This document shows, one piece after another, positions 1 through 8,909 of a stretch of 64,000 nt of DNA. Within the stretch, counting starts at the first letter, position 1. The number at the start of each line of letters is the position of its first letter. Source of the stretch: Echinicola soli (GTDB lineage: Bacteria > Bacteroidota > Bacteroidia > Cytophagales > Cyclobacteriaceae). Made by a program: the position numbers and the translations under genes. The DNA lies in contig NZ_CP041253.1 of assembly GCF_006575665.1 (NCBI RefSeq), positions 1,059,501-1,123,500 of the forward strand, written 5' to 3'. The notes beneath the pieces are model-generated. The model did not search any database. It was not told the DNA's origin and saw nothing but the letters and a program-made list of their open reading frames with translations.

Positions 1-451
1 CCTCCTCGTAAGGCACGCATTGGCCTGTCACATCCGAACACATTTGGTAGCTCATCACTCCTATGATCTTCACGGCGGTCTTGGTGATCTTGACTTTCTG
101 TCTGAATTCAGCAGTGCCTGTAAAGTAGCTTACTTCTCCGTCCCAGATTTCATCGATTTTCCGTTTTGGATCGATAGGTTTGAGTTTCCCAATAGGCTCA
201 ATGCCTTCAGACCCTTCCAGGCTAAGCTCCGTCAGCATGGGGCCAAGGTCCGGATCAAAATCGTTGGAATAAATGTACCAATCCCGGGGAATGTCAGCCT
301 TAAAAATAAGTTCGATCTCATCATCCACAAAGGGTGTCTGCTCCGAAAGGGTCATTTGCCACTTTGGAGGTTCTATCAGCTGCGCAAACGAAGCAATACT
401 GGTAAGGCAAAACAGGAATACTAATGGGAGGGATTTTTTTAGACTCTTCAT
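1..451 (-). CDS. dsbD: DsbD-family thiol:disulfide interchange protein, N-terminal part (cut by left window edge)
   Basis: The reading frame runs from an ATG at 451 off the left edge with no stop, so only the first ~150 residues are present. They show a signal peptide (MKSLKKSLPLVFLFCLTS..., cleavage near SFAQ at residue ~24), then an immunoglobulin-like DsbD-alpha domain: IPRDWYIYSNDFDPDLGP and, near the edge, the Cys pair in YQMCSDVTGQCVPYE. That Cys-x5-Cys pair is typical of the N-terminal periplasmic domain that accepts electrons from the membrane domain. In the family, transmembrane and thioredoxin domains follow, outside this window. Known family role: moving reducing power across the inner membrane for disulfide isomerisation, cytochrome c maturation or peroxide reduction. 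The family call is firm; the exact partner is unknown. Confidence 0.85.
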   Translation of the reverse strand, partial: MKSLKKSLPLVFLFCLTSIASFAQLIEPPKWQMTLSEQTPFVDDEIELIFKADIPRDWYIYSNDFDPDLGPMLTELSLEGSEGIEPIGKLKPIDPKRKIDEIWDGEVSYFTGTAEFRQKVKITKTAVKIIGVMSYQMCSDVTGQCVPYEE

Positions 452-603
452 AACTAACGTTAAAACTACCTTGACGCATTAAGGGTTTCATATAAAATAA
501 GTAAACCACAAAAACTTGTGCTAATCAACTGGAAGTTTTAGGGCAAAGCCCCAAAATCAAGTGCTTACTTCTTGTGGTTTACTGGAAAAAGTCAATTAAG
601 GTT

Positions 604-1992
604 TTATTTTTCTGACAGTTTCCTAAAATATTTAAAGAAGGCTGCTATTGTTTCAATCCCCAAAAGATAGTTTTTGACCCCATAATGCTCGTTGGGAGAG
701 TGGATGGCGTCTGTGTCCAATCCAAAGCCCAATAATATGGGATCCAGCTTCAGTTCTTCCTGGAAGAGTGACGTGATCGGCACGGAGCCTCCTTCTCTGG
801 TAGGGATGGCCTTTTTCCCAAACACCTCAGTGATGGCCTCTTCTGCGGCTTTATAGCCGACCGATGAAGTAGGCACTACGGCCGGTTTTCCGCCATGGTG
901 AGGTGTCACTTTTACCTTTACCGACTCCGGTGCGAGGGATTCAAAGTGCCTCTGGAAGAGCTCAGAGATTTCGTGGTGATTTTGGTGCGGTACCAGTCGC
1001 ATAGAAATCTTTGCATAGGCTTTAGATGGAAGGACGGTTTTGGCACCTTCACCGATATATCCTCCCCAGATGCCATTGACATCCAAGGTCGGGCGGATTC
1101 CGGTACGCTCCAGGGTGGTAAAGCCAGCCTCACCTTCTACTTCTTTGATATCAAGTTTCCGTTTATAATCGTTCAGGTCGAAAGGCGCTTCGTTCAGTTT
1201 TTTGCGGTACGCTGCTGAAAGCTCCTCCACTTTGTCGTAAAATCCAGGAACGGTAATCCTCCGGTCTTCATCCTGAAGCTGCGCAATCATTTTACAGAGG
1301 ATATTGATCGGGTTGGCCACGGCACCGCCGTAGGTACCACTGTGCAGATCGCGGTTTGGGCCGGTGACTTCCACTTGCATATAGGCCAATCCACGAAGAC
1401 CTACGGTCACGGAAGGCGTCTCCAGCGAAAGCATGCTGGTATCCGAAATCAGGACCACATCAGATTGTAGCTTTTCTTTATTTTCCTTGATGAAATTGGC
1501 CAAATTATCAGAACCAACTTCCTCCTCACCTTCGATCATAAACTTCACATTGCAGGTCAGCTCACCCTCGGCCATCATGGCCTCAAATGCCTTCACATGC
1601 ATGAAGAACTGGCCTTTGTCATCGGCAGAACCACGGGCGAAGATCGCTCCCTCGGGATGTAGATCGGTCTTTTTGATCACTGGCTCAAAGGGTGCAGAAT
1701 CCCACAATTCATACGGATCGGCAGGCTGTACATCATAGTGGCCGTACACCAAGACCGTGGGCAAAGTCGGATCGATGATCTTCTCTCCATATACCACTGG
1801 ATAGCCCGGGGTAGGGCAGATTTCTACTTTATCCGCGCCTGCGTGCGTCAGGCTTTCTTTAACATATTCTGCGGCTTTAAGTACGTCTTCTTTGAATTTG
1901 GGGTCCGCACTCACGGAAGGAATGCGGAGTAGTTCCAAAAGTTCTTCAATGAATTTATCCTGGTTTTGCTGGATATAGTCTTTTGATGCCAT
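604..1992 (-). CDS. M20 family dipeptidase (carnosinase-like)
   Basis: A 462-residue zinc metallopeptidase, full length for the M20 dipeptidase group (about 450-470). Metal ligands are visible in order: His85 in GHYDVQPADP, Asp124 in RGSADDKGQ, and the Glu pair at 156-157 in EGEEEVGS, which supplies the catalytic base. A dimerisation domain follows (HSGTYGG, residues ~215-225) and a late His ligand lies in DAIHSPNE near the C-terminus. There is no signal peptide, so it is expected to be cytosolic and to split dipeptides from peptide uptake. A TAnnTTTG -7 box lies 33-40 bp upstream of the ATG. The gene stands alone; the repeat array starts about 90 bp upstream of its start codon. The exact substrate is not predictable. 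Confidence 0.93.
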   Translation of the reverse strand: MASKDYIQQNQDKFIEELLELLRIPSVSADPKFKEDVLKAAEYVKESLTHAGADKVEICPTPGYPVVYGEKIIDPTLPTVLVYGHYDVQPADPYELWDSAPFEPVIKKTDLHPEGAIFARGSADDKGQFFMHVKAFEAMMAEGELTCNVKFMIEGEEEVGSDNLANFIKENKEKLQSDVVLISDTSMLSLETPSVTVGLRGLAYMQVEVTGPNRDLHSGTYGGAVANPINILCKMIAQLQDEDRRITVPGFYDKVEELSAAYRKKLNEAPFDLNDYKRKLDIKEVEGEAGFTTLERTGIRPTLDVNGIWGGYIGEGAKTVLPSKAYAKISMRLVPHQNHHEISELFQRHFESLAPESVKVKVTPHHGGKPAVVPTSSVGYKAAEEAITEVFGKKAIPTREGGSVPITSLFQEELKLDPILLGFGLDTDAIHSPNEHYGVKNYLLGIETIAAFFKYFRKLSEK

Positions 1993-2024
1993 ATTTGGGA
2001 TTTTAGATTGAACGTTCGAATGAT

Positions 2025-2032
2025 CAAAATTA
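2025..2032 (-). promoter_or_regulatory. Bacteroidota -7 box (TAATTTTG) for the M20 dipeptidase
   Basis: On the minus strand this reads TAATTTTG, matching the Bacteroidota -7 consensus TAnnTTTG. It would give a leader of about 25 nt before the ATG at 1992. No good -33 TTTG is seen at the usual 19-21 bp spacing, so this is a candidate only. Confidence 0.45.
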
Positions 2033-2083
2033 CACTTTTCTTAAGTGATTTCCATGGTATTGGCCAGATAGGATTTTCTACAG

Positions 2084-2924
2084 AAGCTTGGTGACTTCGT
2101 AACTATATTTTTCGCCACTAAGACCCGAAGACACAAAGGGGGTTGGTTGGGATTAGCAGTACACCTAGCCCCTTATTCCCAAAAAAACTTGGTGACTTCG
2201 TGGCTATATTTTTCGCCACTAAGACCCGAAGACACAAAGGGGGTTGGTTGGGATTAGCAGTACACCTAGCCCCTTATTCCCAAAAAAACTTGGTGACTTC
2301 GTGGCTATATTTTTCGCCACTAATACCCGAAGACACAAAGAGGGTTGGTTGGGATTAGCAGTACACCTAGCCCCTTATTCCTAAAAACTTCGTGACTTGG
2401 TGACTTCGTGGCTATATTTTTCGCCACTAAGGCTCGAAGACACAAAGGGGGTTGGTTGGGATTAGCAGTACACCTAGCCCCTTATTCCAAAAAAACTTCG
2501 TGACTTGGTGATTTCGTGGCTTACTTTCTTCCACCACTAAGACCCGAAGACACAAAGGGGGGTGGTTGGGATTAGCAGTACACCTAGCCCCTTATTCCTA
2601 AAAACTTCGTGACTTGGTGACTTCGTGGCTATATTTTTCGCCACTAAGGCTCGAAGACACAAAGAGGGTTGGTTGGGATTAGCAGTACACCTAGCCCCTT
2701 ATTCCAAAAAAACTTCGTGACTTGGTGACTTCGTGGCTTACTTTCTTCCACCACTAAGACCCGAAGACACAAAGGGGGTTGGTTGGGATTAGCAGTACAC
2801 CTAGCCCCTTATTCCAAAAAAACTTCGTGACTTGGTGACTTCGTGGCTATATTTTTCGCCACTAAGACCCGAAGGCACAAAGGGGGTTGGTAGGAATATG
2901 CTGTGCACTTGGTGACTCTTGATA
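2084..2924. repeat. Tandem repeat array 1: seven full ~101-110 bp units plus a decaying eighth
   Basis: Each unit has a head and a tail. The head is an imperfect palindrome: an arm like CTTGGTGACTTCGTGGC, a spacer TATATTTTTC, then GCCACTAAGACCCGAAG followed by ACACAAAG. The tail is GGGGGTTGGTTGGGATTAG, then CAGTACACCTAGCCCCTTATTCC. Full tails start at 2151, 2252, 2353, 2460, 2570, 2677 and 2787, so the spacing is 101, 101, 107, 110, 107 and 110. Length changes come from presence or absence of an extra TTCGTGAC/TTGGTGA step in the head. Two head variants alternate (GACCCGAAG and GGCTCGAAG). The period is not a multiple of three and no conserved coding frame runs through it. The last head (about 2827-2890) loses its normal tail and decays just before the GxxExxY gene. 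Confidence 0.95.
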
Positions 2925-2938
2925 GCAATTCCAATCTC

Positions 2939-3331
2939 TCATGCTCTAAACCTTCTTATCCCATTTTTAATGATAGGAACATTAAAATTTATTAGATATC
3001 CCAAATTAAGTTTTGTTAATTTTAGATGACTTATAATTTGAGCCTCCCAGACTGTATTGACTTCTTCCACTGCTTTGAGTTCTACGATTACTATTTCATT
3101 TACAAGTAAATCCAGCCTTAATCCTTCATCAAACCTAATATTTTCATAATAGATTGGAATACTTACTTGTCTTTTTACATCAAAGCCATCTTTTCGAAGT
3201 TCATGTGCCATACAGGCTTCATATATTTTTTCAAGCAAGCCCGGTCCAAGTTCCGAATGAACTTTAAATGCTGCATTGACGACAGCTCTTCCTATTCTTT
3301 CTTCTTCATCTGTTAATTCTGAATATTTCAT
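2939..3331 (-). CDS. GxxExxY family protein (PD-(D/E)XK_3-like)
   Basis: A 130-residue protein with the motif that names its family, GLLEKIYE (G-x2-E-x2-Y), after the N-terminal helix VVNAAFKVHSELGPG. A predicted PD-(D/E)XK nuclease core follows: the Asp in LRLDLLVN and the Glu-x-Lys of VIVELKAVEE, then LGYLINFN near the C-terminus, the usual family ending. The ATG at 3331 (MKYSELT) is chosen over a TTG two codons upstream. Length is normal (~120-135). The gene sits alone between two tandem repeat arrays, and the same ~105 bp unit resumes ~40 bp upstream of its start. Function of the family is not established; nuclease activity is inferred from fold motifs. Base composition is more AT-rich than the repeats around it. 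Confidence 0.9.
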   Translation of the reverse strand: MKYSELTDEEERIGRAVVNAAFKVHSELGPGLLEKIYEACMAHELRKDGFDVKRQVSIPIYYENIRFDEGLRLDLLVNEIVIVELKAVEEVNTVWEAQIISHLKLTKLNLGYLINFNVPIIKNGIRRFRA

Positions 3332-3372
3332 AATCAATTATACTGAAAATTATTAATAGCAACTATCACAAT

Positions 3373-4478
3373 ATTTGATGACTTCGTAACTTTTGTTTTT
3401 CTGCCACTAATACCCGAAGGCACAAAGGGGGTTGGTTGGGATTAGCAGTACACCTAGCCCCTTATTCCTAAAAACTTCGTGACTTGGTGACTTCGTGGCT
3501 ATATTTTTAGCCACTAAGGCTCGAAGACACAAAGAGGGTTGGTTGGGATTAGCAGTACACCTAGCCCCTTATTCCAAAAAAAACTTCGTGACTTCGTGGC
3601 TATATTTTTCGCCACTAAGACCCGAAGGCACAAAGGGGGTTGGTTGGGATTAGCAGTACACCTAGCCCCTTATTCCTAAAAACTTCGTGACTTGGTGACT
3701 TCGTGGCTATATTTTTCGCCACTAAGACCCGAAGGCACAAAGGGGGTTGGTTGGGATTAGCAGTACACCTAGCCCCTTATTCCCAAAAACTTCGTGACTT
3801 GGTGACTTCGTGGCTATATTTTTCGCCACTAAGGCTCGAAGACACAAAGAGGGTTGGTTGGGATTAGCAGTACACCTAGCCCCTTATTCCAAAAAAACTT
3901 CGTGACTTGGTGACTTCGTGGCTATATTTTTCGCCACTAAGGCTCGAAGACACAAAGAGGGTTGGTTGGGATTAGCAGTACACCTAGCCCCTTATTCCAA
4001 AAAAACTTCGTGACTTGGTGACTTCGTGGCTATATTTTTCGCCACTAAGACCCGAAGACACAAAGGGGGTTGGTTGGGATTAGCAGTACACCTAGCCCCT
4101 TATTCCAAAAAAACTTCGTGACTTGGTGACTTCGTGGCTATATTTTTCGCCACTAAGGCTCGAAGACACAAAGAGGGTTGGTTGGGATTAGCAGTACACC
4201 TAGCCCCTTATTCCTAAAAACTTCGTGACTTGGTGACTTCGTGGCTATATTTTTCGCCACTAAGACCCGAAGGCACAAAGGGGGTTGGTTGGGATTAGCA
4301 GTACACCTAGCCCCTTATTCCCAAAAACTTCGTGACTTGGTGACTTCGTGGCTATATTTTTCGCCACTAAGACCCGAAGACACAAAGGGGGTTGGTTGGG
4401 ATTAGCAGTACACCTAGCCCCTTATTCCTAAAAACTTCGTGACTTCGTGGCTATATTTTTCGCCACTAAGGCTCGAAG
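3373..4478. repeat. Tandem repeat array 2: ten full ~101-108 bp units plus a terminal half unit
   Basis: The same unit and orientation as the array on the other side of the GxxExxY gene. Full tails start at 3440, 3547, 3648, 3755, 3862, 3970, 4078, 4186, 4293 and 4400, giving spacings of 107, 101, 107, 107, 108, 108, 108, 107 and 107. Heads are a mixture of the GACCCGAAG type (often with GAAGGCAC) and the GGCTCGAAG type (with AAAGAGGG). The first copy is degenerate (TAATACCCGAAGG). The array ends with a head but no tail, about 15 bp before the stop codon of the TRIC-type channel gene. Near identity of adjacent copies suggests recent amplification or homogenisation. Confidence 0.95.
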
Positions 4479-4492
4479 GCTGAAAGACTAGC

Positions 4493-5104
4493 TCACTTCT
4501 TCCAATCCAGTTGTGGTAGGCTCAGTTTGAAACGAACGGCGATCAATCGGATGGTCACTACCAAAAGAAATGACAGGATCAAGTTGATATTGCGCTCTAC
4601 CCCAATATTCTGGAGGACAATGACCAATATCGCTCCACTTAGACATGCGGTGGCATAAACCTCCTTCTTAAGCAAAATGGGTGTGGCATTGCACAGCATG
4701 TCCCTGATGACACCGCCCATTACCGCTGAAAACATGCCCATCATTGCCGCAATTTCTGGCCTTACTCCTAAGCTAAGGGCCTTTTCGGCACCCAGTACAG
4801 AAAACAAAGCGATCCCCAAAGTATCAAACAAAAACAGTGTTTTCCTGAGCTTGGACATAATTTTAAAAAATAAAATGGCCGTAAGAATACCAGCAAAGAT
4901 AGCGTAGAGATAACGGACATCATCTATCCACACTAATGGATAACTGTTCAATAGCACATCCCGTAAGGTGCCACCTCCAATGGCCGTAATAAAGCCCGTA
5001 AACCCTGCTCCAAACACATCGTGCTCCCGGTCATGCACTGCCAGTGCCCCTGACACCGCAAAGAAGTACGTACCGACCAATTCGAAAATAAACTGTAAAT
5101 CCAT
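4493..5104 (-). CDS. TRIC-type cation channel / UPF0126 membrane protein
   Basis: 203 residues with about seven hydrophobic helices. The diagnostic inverted-topology repeat is clear: GGGTLRD at residues 43-49 and GGVIRDM at 130-136, each on a glycine-rich helix, as in bacterial homologues of trimeric intracellular cation channels (YadS/YicG, Pfam UPF0126). Full length for the family (~200-210). Known homologues form trimers that pass K+ and Na+; older annotation calls them glycine transporters. The physiological role here is unknown. It is separated by ~160 bp from the next minus-strand gene, with a weak inverted repeat (GGTCGA/TCGACC, 5147-5185) between them. The repeat array ends right at its 3' end. 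Confidence 0.88.
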   Translation of the reverse strand: MDLQFIFELVGTYFFAVSGALAVHDREHDVFGAGFTGFITAIGGGTLRDVLLNSYPLVWIDDVRYLYAIFAGILTAILFFKIMSKLRKTLFLFDTLGIALFSVLGAEKALSLGVRPEIAAMMGMFSAVMGGVIRDMLCNATPILLKKEVYATACLSGAILVIVLQNIGVERNINLILSFLLVVTIRLIAVRFKLSLPQLDWKK

Positions 5105-5265
5105 AATGCTTTAATTATTTGTGTTAATAGAAACAATTTGATACGGGGAGGTCGATCCACCAAGGCGGAGGCAGGGGACTCGACCTTGAGAAGAGAAACA
5201 TTGTTGATAATCCTTTGGGACATCTAAGGAATAAAAACGAAGAGTTGGACTTGGAAAATAATGCA

Positions 5266-5886
5266 TCACTCACCTTTCTCCATCACAAAAACTCCCATCG
5301 CACGAAGGTCATGAACCAACACGGATTTAGGTGGTTCCACATACCTTAGCCTGTATTTTATCATGACTTGTTTCATCAATTCTTCGGTAAGTAAAAAGCG
5401 GGTAGACCCGTCCAGCAACCTGAACATACCCTCTCCGACTTTTTCACTGGCGGTCTCCATTCCCCCAAACCCAGTGGTCATCCGCAAGAACAACTTGCCA
5501 CCGGGCGCCAAAACACGCATCATCTCATCAAACATTGCATAAAAGTGGGCGGTATCCCTGGCAAAATGCAAAACAGCCGAGCTGATCACAGCCTGAAAAG
5601 CCCCCTGATGAAAAGGTATGTCCTCCACAGGAGCCACTTGTAATCTCAACGGATCATATTCACGGTCAATGGTTTTGGCATAGATCCTTGCCATTTGGAT
5701 GGCCGTTGGATTTAGGTCCACACCGAAGACCTGAAAGCCCTCATGTAGAAAGTAAATTAAATTTCTTCCTTCACCGCAGCCGGCATCGAGAATCCGCATG
5801 TCTTTCGTAAATCGCCCCTTCAGTATTTGGTCCAGCAGGTAAATGTCAATATTGCCCAGTAATTTATTCAGTTCAGCAATGTTCAT
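5266..5886 (-). CDS. Class I SAM-dependent methyltransferase
   Basis: 206 residues with a Rossmann methyltransferase core. Motif I is ILDAGCGEGRN (residues 32-42); the acidic residue that binds the SAM ribose is in FGVDLNP; motif II lies around FQAVISSAVLHFA, and motif III in LAPGGKLFLRM. It belongs to the broad Methyltransf_11/25 group and its substrate cannot be read from sequence. The ATG overlaps the stop codon of the upstream patatin gene by 4 bp (ATGA), so the two are translationally coupled. The pairing suggests a shared lipid or membrane-associated role, which is inference only. Confidence 0.85.
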   Translation of the reverse strand: MNIAELNKLLGNIDIYLLDQILKGRFTKDMRILDAGCGEGRNLIYFLHEGFQVFGVDLNPTAIQMARIYAKTIDREYDPLRLQVAPVEDIPFHQGAFQAVISSAVLHFARDTAHFYAMFDEMMRVLAPGGKLFLRMTTGFGGMETASEKVGEGMFRLLDGSTRFLLTEELMKQVMIKYRLRYVEPPKSVLVHDLRAMGVFVMEKGE

Positions 5887-6770
5887 GGATTGAGTTGCTT
5901 TAAAGTGGCATGGGTAAGGTCTTTTCCCACTTCGATTATTTCCCTGGCACGGTAGAACTCAAAGGTACCACACTGCCTTCTGGACATCTGCACCACGGCA
6001 TCTACGGTGTGTGCCTGCAGAATATAGTCCGATAGCCTATCCTGCATCATCTCAAAGGAGAGGTTCATCAAATCCAGGAAACTGGGACTCTTGGGCTTTT
6101 CTTTTCGCTCTTGTGGAAAGAATTTGCTCATTTTAGTGCGATATTCCGTGACCCATTGTGGAACGGTGATCAGTGGTTTTCCGTCCTTTTGTGCCTGATG
6201 CTCACGGACGAGGCAAGCAATGGGCGCATTGACATCGGAAGCGATCAGCAGGTCGCTTTCAAAATCCTTGGCCAAATCAACCGGAATAGGATTGAGCAGG
6301 GCACCGTCCACAAATTCCTCCTGTCCGATAACAAAGGGCTTGAAGACCGTGGGAATGGCAGCAGAAGCCCTGATGGCCTGAAATAGGCTGCCGCTGGCAA
6401 AAGTCGTTTCTTCACCAGAAGAAATGTTCACTGCATTGCAGGAAAAGGGTATCGGCAGGTTTTCGATCAACCCATCGCCTACCAATGATTCCACCGCTTG
6501 GAAAACTTTATTTCCCTTGATAAAACCCCTGGTGGAAATGGTAAAGTCCATCAACGAAAACACATCAATACGGTCCAAATTACAGATCCACTCTTTGTAG
6601 GCATTTAACTTCCCACGGGCATAAATCCCCCCGATCAGCGCTCCCATGGAGCACCCGGCGATGGCATTAATTTTATAGCCACGCTCCTCCAGTGCCTCAA
6701 TGACCCCAATATGTGCCAATCCACGGGCACCGCCACTGGAAAGCACAAGAGAAACTGTTTTATTTGCCAT
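5883..6770 (-). CDS. Patatin-like phospholipase
   Basis: 295 residues. The patatin catalytic dyad is intact: an oxyanion-hole glycine stretch SSGGARGLAH (11-20), nucleophile Ser41 in GCSMG (GxSxG), and Asp155 in the DGALLNP motif. No signal peptide or outer-membrane barrel follows, so this is the short cytosolic RssA/YchK-like type, not a secreted type V patatin. Expected activity is acyl hydrolysis of phospholipids or other acyl esters. It is first in a two-gene operon with the methyltransferase (4-bp overlap). The long C-terminal part (residues ~200-295) has no motif I recognise. Confidence 0.9.
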   Translation of the reverse strand: MANKTVSLVLSSGGARGLAHIGVIEALEERGYKINAIAGCSMGALIGGIYARGKLNAYKEWICNLDRIDVFSLMDFTISTRGFIKGNKVFQAVESLVGDGLIENLPIPFSCNAVNISSGEETTFASGSLFQAIRASAAIPTVFKPFVIGQEEFVDGALLNPIPVDLAKDFESDLLIASDVNAPIACLVREHQAQKDGKPLITVPQWVTEYRTKMSKFFPQERKEKPKSPSFLDLMNLSFEMMQDRLSDYILQAHTVDAVVQMSRRQCGTFEFYRAREIIEVGKDLTHATLKQLNP

Positions 6771-7060
6771 GGTGTTTTTTGTTAACCCCTAATTTCAAGG
6801 TCTAAATTACTAAACGTTCCCATAGTTATATATAATGCTTCGCTACATTTTCTCTTATGACTATCTGAAATTTGGTGTAATGTATCAAGTATGTGGTATT
6901 TGGTACGTATTAGTCTGGATCTCCAGTGACCGATGACCAGTGTAAGGTGTATTAACCGAAGACGGGAGAAAGTAAAATGGTAAGTGATATCAAGGATGAT
7001 GTATTAACGAGTTCAAGAAATTTCTTTTAAATTTATGTGCTCCTCTTACAAGTTGTTGTC

Positions 7061-7930
7061 ATGAATAAGGTTTTAAAGTTTTACAGAGAGAACCTACTAT
7101 TTCTTTTTGCACTAATTATTATATCGGTAATGTATCTCACCGATCTTCAAATTATCGGTACTTATACCTACTATTATTATCCCCCTAAAGTGCCTGAACC
7201 GCCAAACTATTTGCTAAGCACCTTAATCTTTTTTAGAAATTTATCAGCACTATTGATGCTAAGGTATATTTATAAAAAGAAAGAAAATATTTTGGATGTG
7301 TTTTATAGGATTTATAGTCGATATGATGACCCTACGGATCAAAGCGACATTGTCCAAATGATGGAAATGAATAGAATTAACAAAAAAGCAGGGCTATACA
7401 TCATGGATAAAAATGAAAAAAGCCTTTTCACCCTTTCTAACGGTTTTTACGTTCCAGCAATACTTCAAAAAAACTATTATGTGGATCTTTCGCAAGAAAT
7501 AGAAGTAAAACCTAGCACCCTAAAAAACAGTTTACTAGGTTTTATTTTCGTTCTTATCTCACTACTAGTGTTTAAAATGATCCTTGAAACCGATTTTAAA
7601 ACCAACAAAGATCTTTCCGCCTTCATTGGGCCCATTATTTTATTAATTATTGGCTTATACCTCCTAATAAAAGCGTTTTCTAAAAAATTACTATTTAAAA
7701 TCACCAAGACAGGAATACTCACTGATAATAAAATGTACAAGTGGTCTGACATCCAATTTGTTTTTTTCTACGAAGTGATTGGAAAAAATAGTTTATTTCG
7801 GTTAAATATTATGCTGCATGATAGCGATTCTCCGGTATCACTTCTTAGTGATCTAAGTATGATAAACTATAATAAGAAGAAATTGGGACATATCTTAGAG
7901 TCCTATCACAGGAAATATAATAATAAATAG
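7061..7930 (+). CDS. Hypothetical membrane protein with PH-like cytosolic tail
   Basis: 289 residues, not recognised. The ATG at 7061 (MNKVLKFY) is chosen; an in-frame GTG eight codons upstream is less likely. Two hydrophobic helices lie near the N-terminus (about 11-30 and 55-70), then a polar region (~75-150), then two more helices (LLGFIFVLISLLVF and FIGPIILLIIGLYLL). The C-terminal ~75 residues (FKITKTGILTDNKMYKWSDI...) resemble the beta-rich PH-like tails seen in YcxB-type membrane proteins, with the Trp-Ser-Asp-Ile step typical of them; this is a loose resemblance. The gene is clearly more AT-rich than its neighbours and stands alone between two minus-strand genes, which hints at acquisition by transfer. 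Confidence 0.7.
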   Translation: MNKVLKFYRENLLFLFALIIISVMYLTDLQIIGTYTYYYYPPKVPEPPNYLLSTLIFFRNLSALLMLRYIYKKKENILDVFYRIYSRYDDPTDQSDIVQMMEMNRINKKAGLYIMDKNEKSLFTLSNGFYVPAILQKNYYVDLSQEIEVKPSTLKNSLLGFIFVLISLLVFKMILETDFKTNKDLSAFIGPIILLIIGLYLLIKAFSKKLLFKITKTGILTDNKMYKWSDIQFVFFYEVIGKNSLFRLNIMLHDSDSPVSLLSDLSMINYNKKKLGHILESYHRKYNNK

Positions 7931-8041
7931 TGCCGGTATTTTAAACCTTTAAATGGAGATAATAGTAAAGGTTAATTTGTTACCCTCAGCCTAGTTGAAG
8001 AATACTGATTACCGAAGACAAACTATCTTGGGCAGAACGTC

Positions 8042-8872
8042 CTATTTTTTTTCAAAAACAATAGCAGCCCAGTTGTCTTTCACTTTTTGCCCTTTGAGGT
8101 GTAGGCCAAGGGATTCAGCCTTGTATTGGAGATCAGGGATGTCGTGCTCATAAAAACCGCTCAGAAAAAGTTTTGCCTCTGGTTTCATCAATGAAACGTA
8201 TACTTCCATTTCATCCAAGAGCACATTTTTGTTGATATTGGCCATGACGATGTCAAAAGGCCCTTTGGGGTTGACTTCGTGGATGGTGCCGTGCCCCATC
8301 TTTACTTGGCCCATGTCGTTAAGAGCGAAATTTTCGTTGCCATTTTCCACACACCAATTGTCGATGTCAAAAGCCTCAATGTGAGTGGCGCCCAGTTTAT
8401 GGGCCATGATGGCCAATATCCCCGTTCCCGAGCCAATGTCAATCATGCTTTTTCCTTCATGCGGCACTTCCAGCTGGTGGGAAAGCATCAGGTAAGTGGT
8501 GGCATGGTGTCCCGTGCCAAAGGACATTTTGGGATTGATCAGAATATCGTGTTTGACATCTTCTCTCGGGGCGTGAAAGGATGCCCTGACATATACCTCA
8601 TTGCCGATGGATATGGGATCATAGTGTTTTTCCCATTCCTCATTCCAATTGACCTTGGGCATTTTACCTTCGATGAGTGAAATACTGGCCAATTCCTGAT
8701 AGCGGCCAATTACTTCCTGAAACGTCTCCCGATCAAAAAGATCTTCCTGGATATAAGCGTCTACACCATTGTCTGTTTCCAAAAAAGAGTCAAAGCCGAT
8801 CTCACTTAATTCTGCCATGAGGATCTCCGAAAATTCTTGTGAACAGGAAATTTTAAACTCGAGGTATTCCAT
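8042..8872 (-). CDS. prmA: Ribosomal protein L11 methyltransferase
   Basis: 276 residues, full length. The N-terminal L11-recognition domain (MEYLEFKISCS...) is followed by the PrmA signature FGTGHHATTYLML (~residues 120-132) and SAM motif I MIDIGSGTGILA (~143-154). The N[IV]N-type active-site segment VMANINKNVL follows near residue 210. PrmA trimethylates amino groups of ribosomal protein L11 and acts in the cytosol. It is a single-gene unit: a palindromic repeat element separates its start from tpiA. Confidence is high because both signature motifs and the domain order match. Confidence 0.95.
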   Translation of the reverse strand: MEYLEFKISCSQEFSEILMAELSEIGFDSFLETDNGVDAYIQEDLFDRETFQEVIGRYQELASISLIEGKMPKVNWNEEWEKHYDPISIGNEVYVRASFHAPREDVKHDILINPKMSFGTGHHATTYLMLSHQLEVPHEGKSMIDIGSGTGILAIMAHKLGATHIEAFDIDNWCVENGNENFALNDMGQVKMGHGTIHEVNPKGPFDIVMANINKNVLLDEMEVYVSLMKPEAKLFLSGFYEHDIPDLQYKAESLGLHLKGQKVKDNWAAIVFEKK

Positions 8873-8909
8873 CGTTTATAGAAAAGTTTGTGGTGTAATG
8901 CTACAATTA

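Noticed and set aside
2143..2358. Short open frame inside the repeat array
   Set aside because: It merely reads through repeat units; the period is not a multiple of three so the frame is not kept from unit to unit, and there is no start context.
2084..4478. CRISPR array
   Set aside because: The whole ~105 bp unit is repeated with no variable spacer; the interval is too long for a CRISPR repeat and no cas gene is present. The tail between heads is conserved, not unique.
5147..5185. Terminator between the TRIC-type channel and methyltransferase genes
   Set aside because: GGTCGA/TCGACC pair only weakly around a 26-nt interior and no T run follows.
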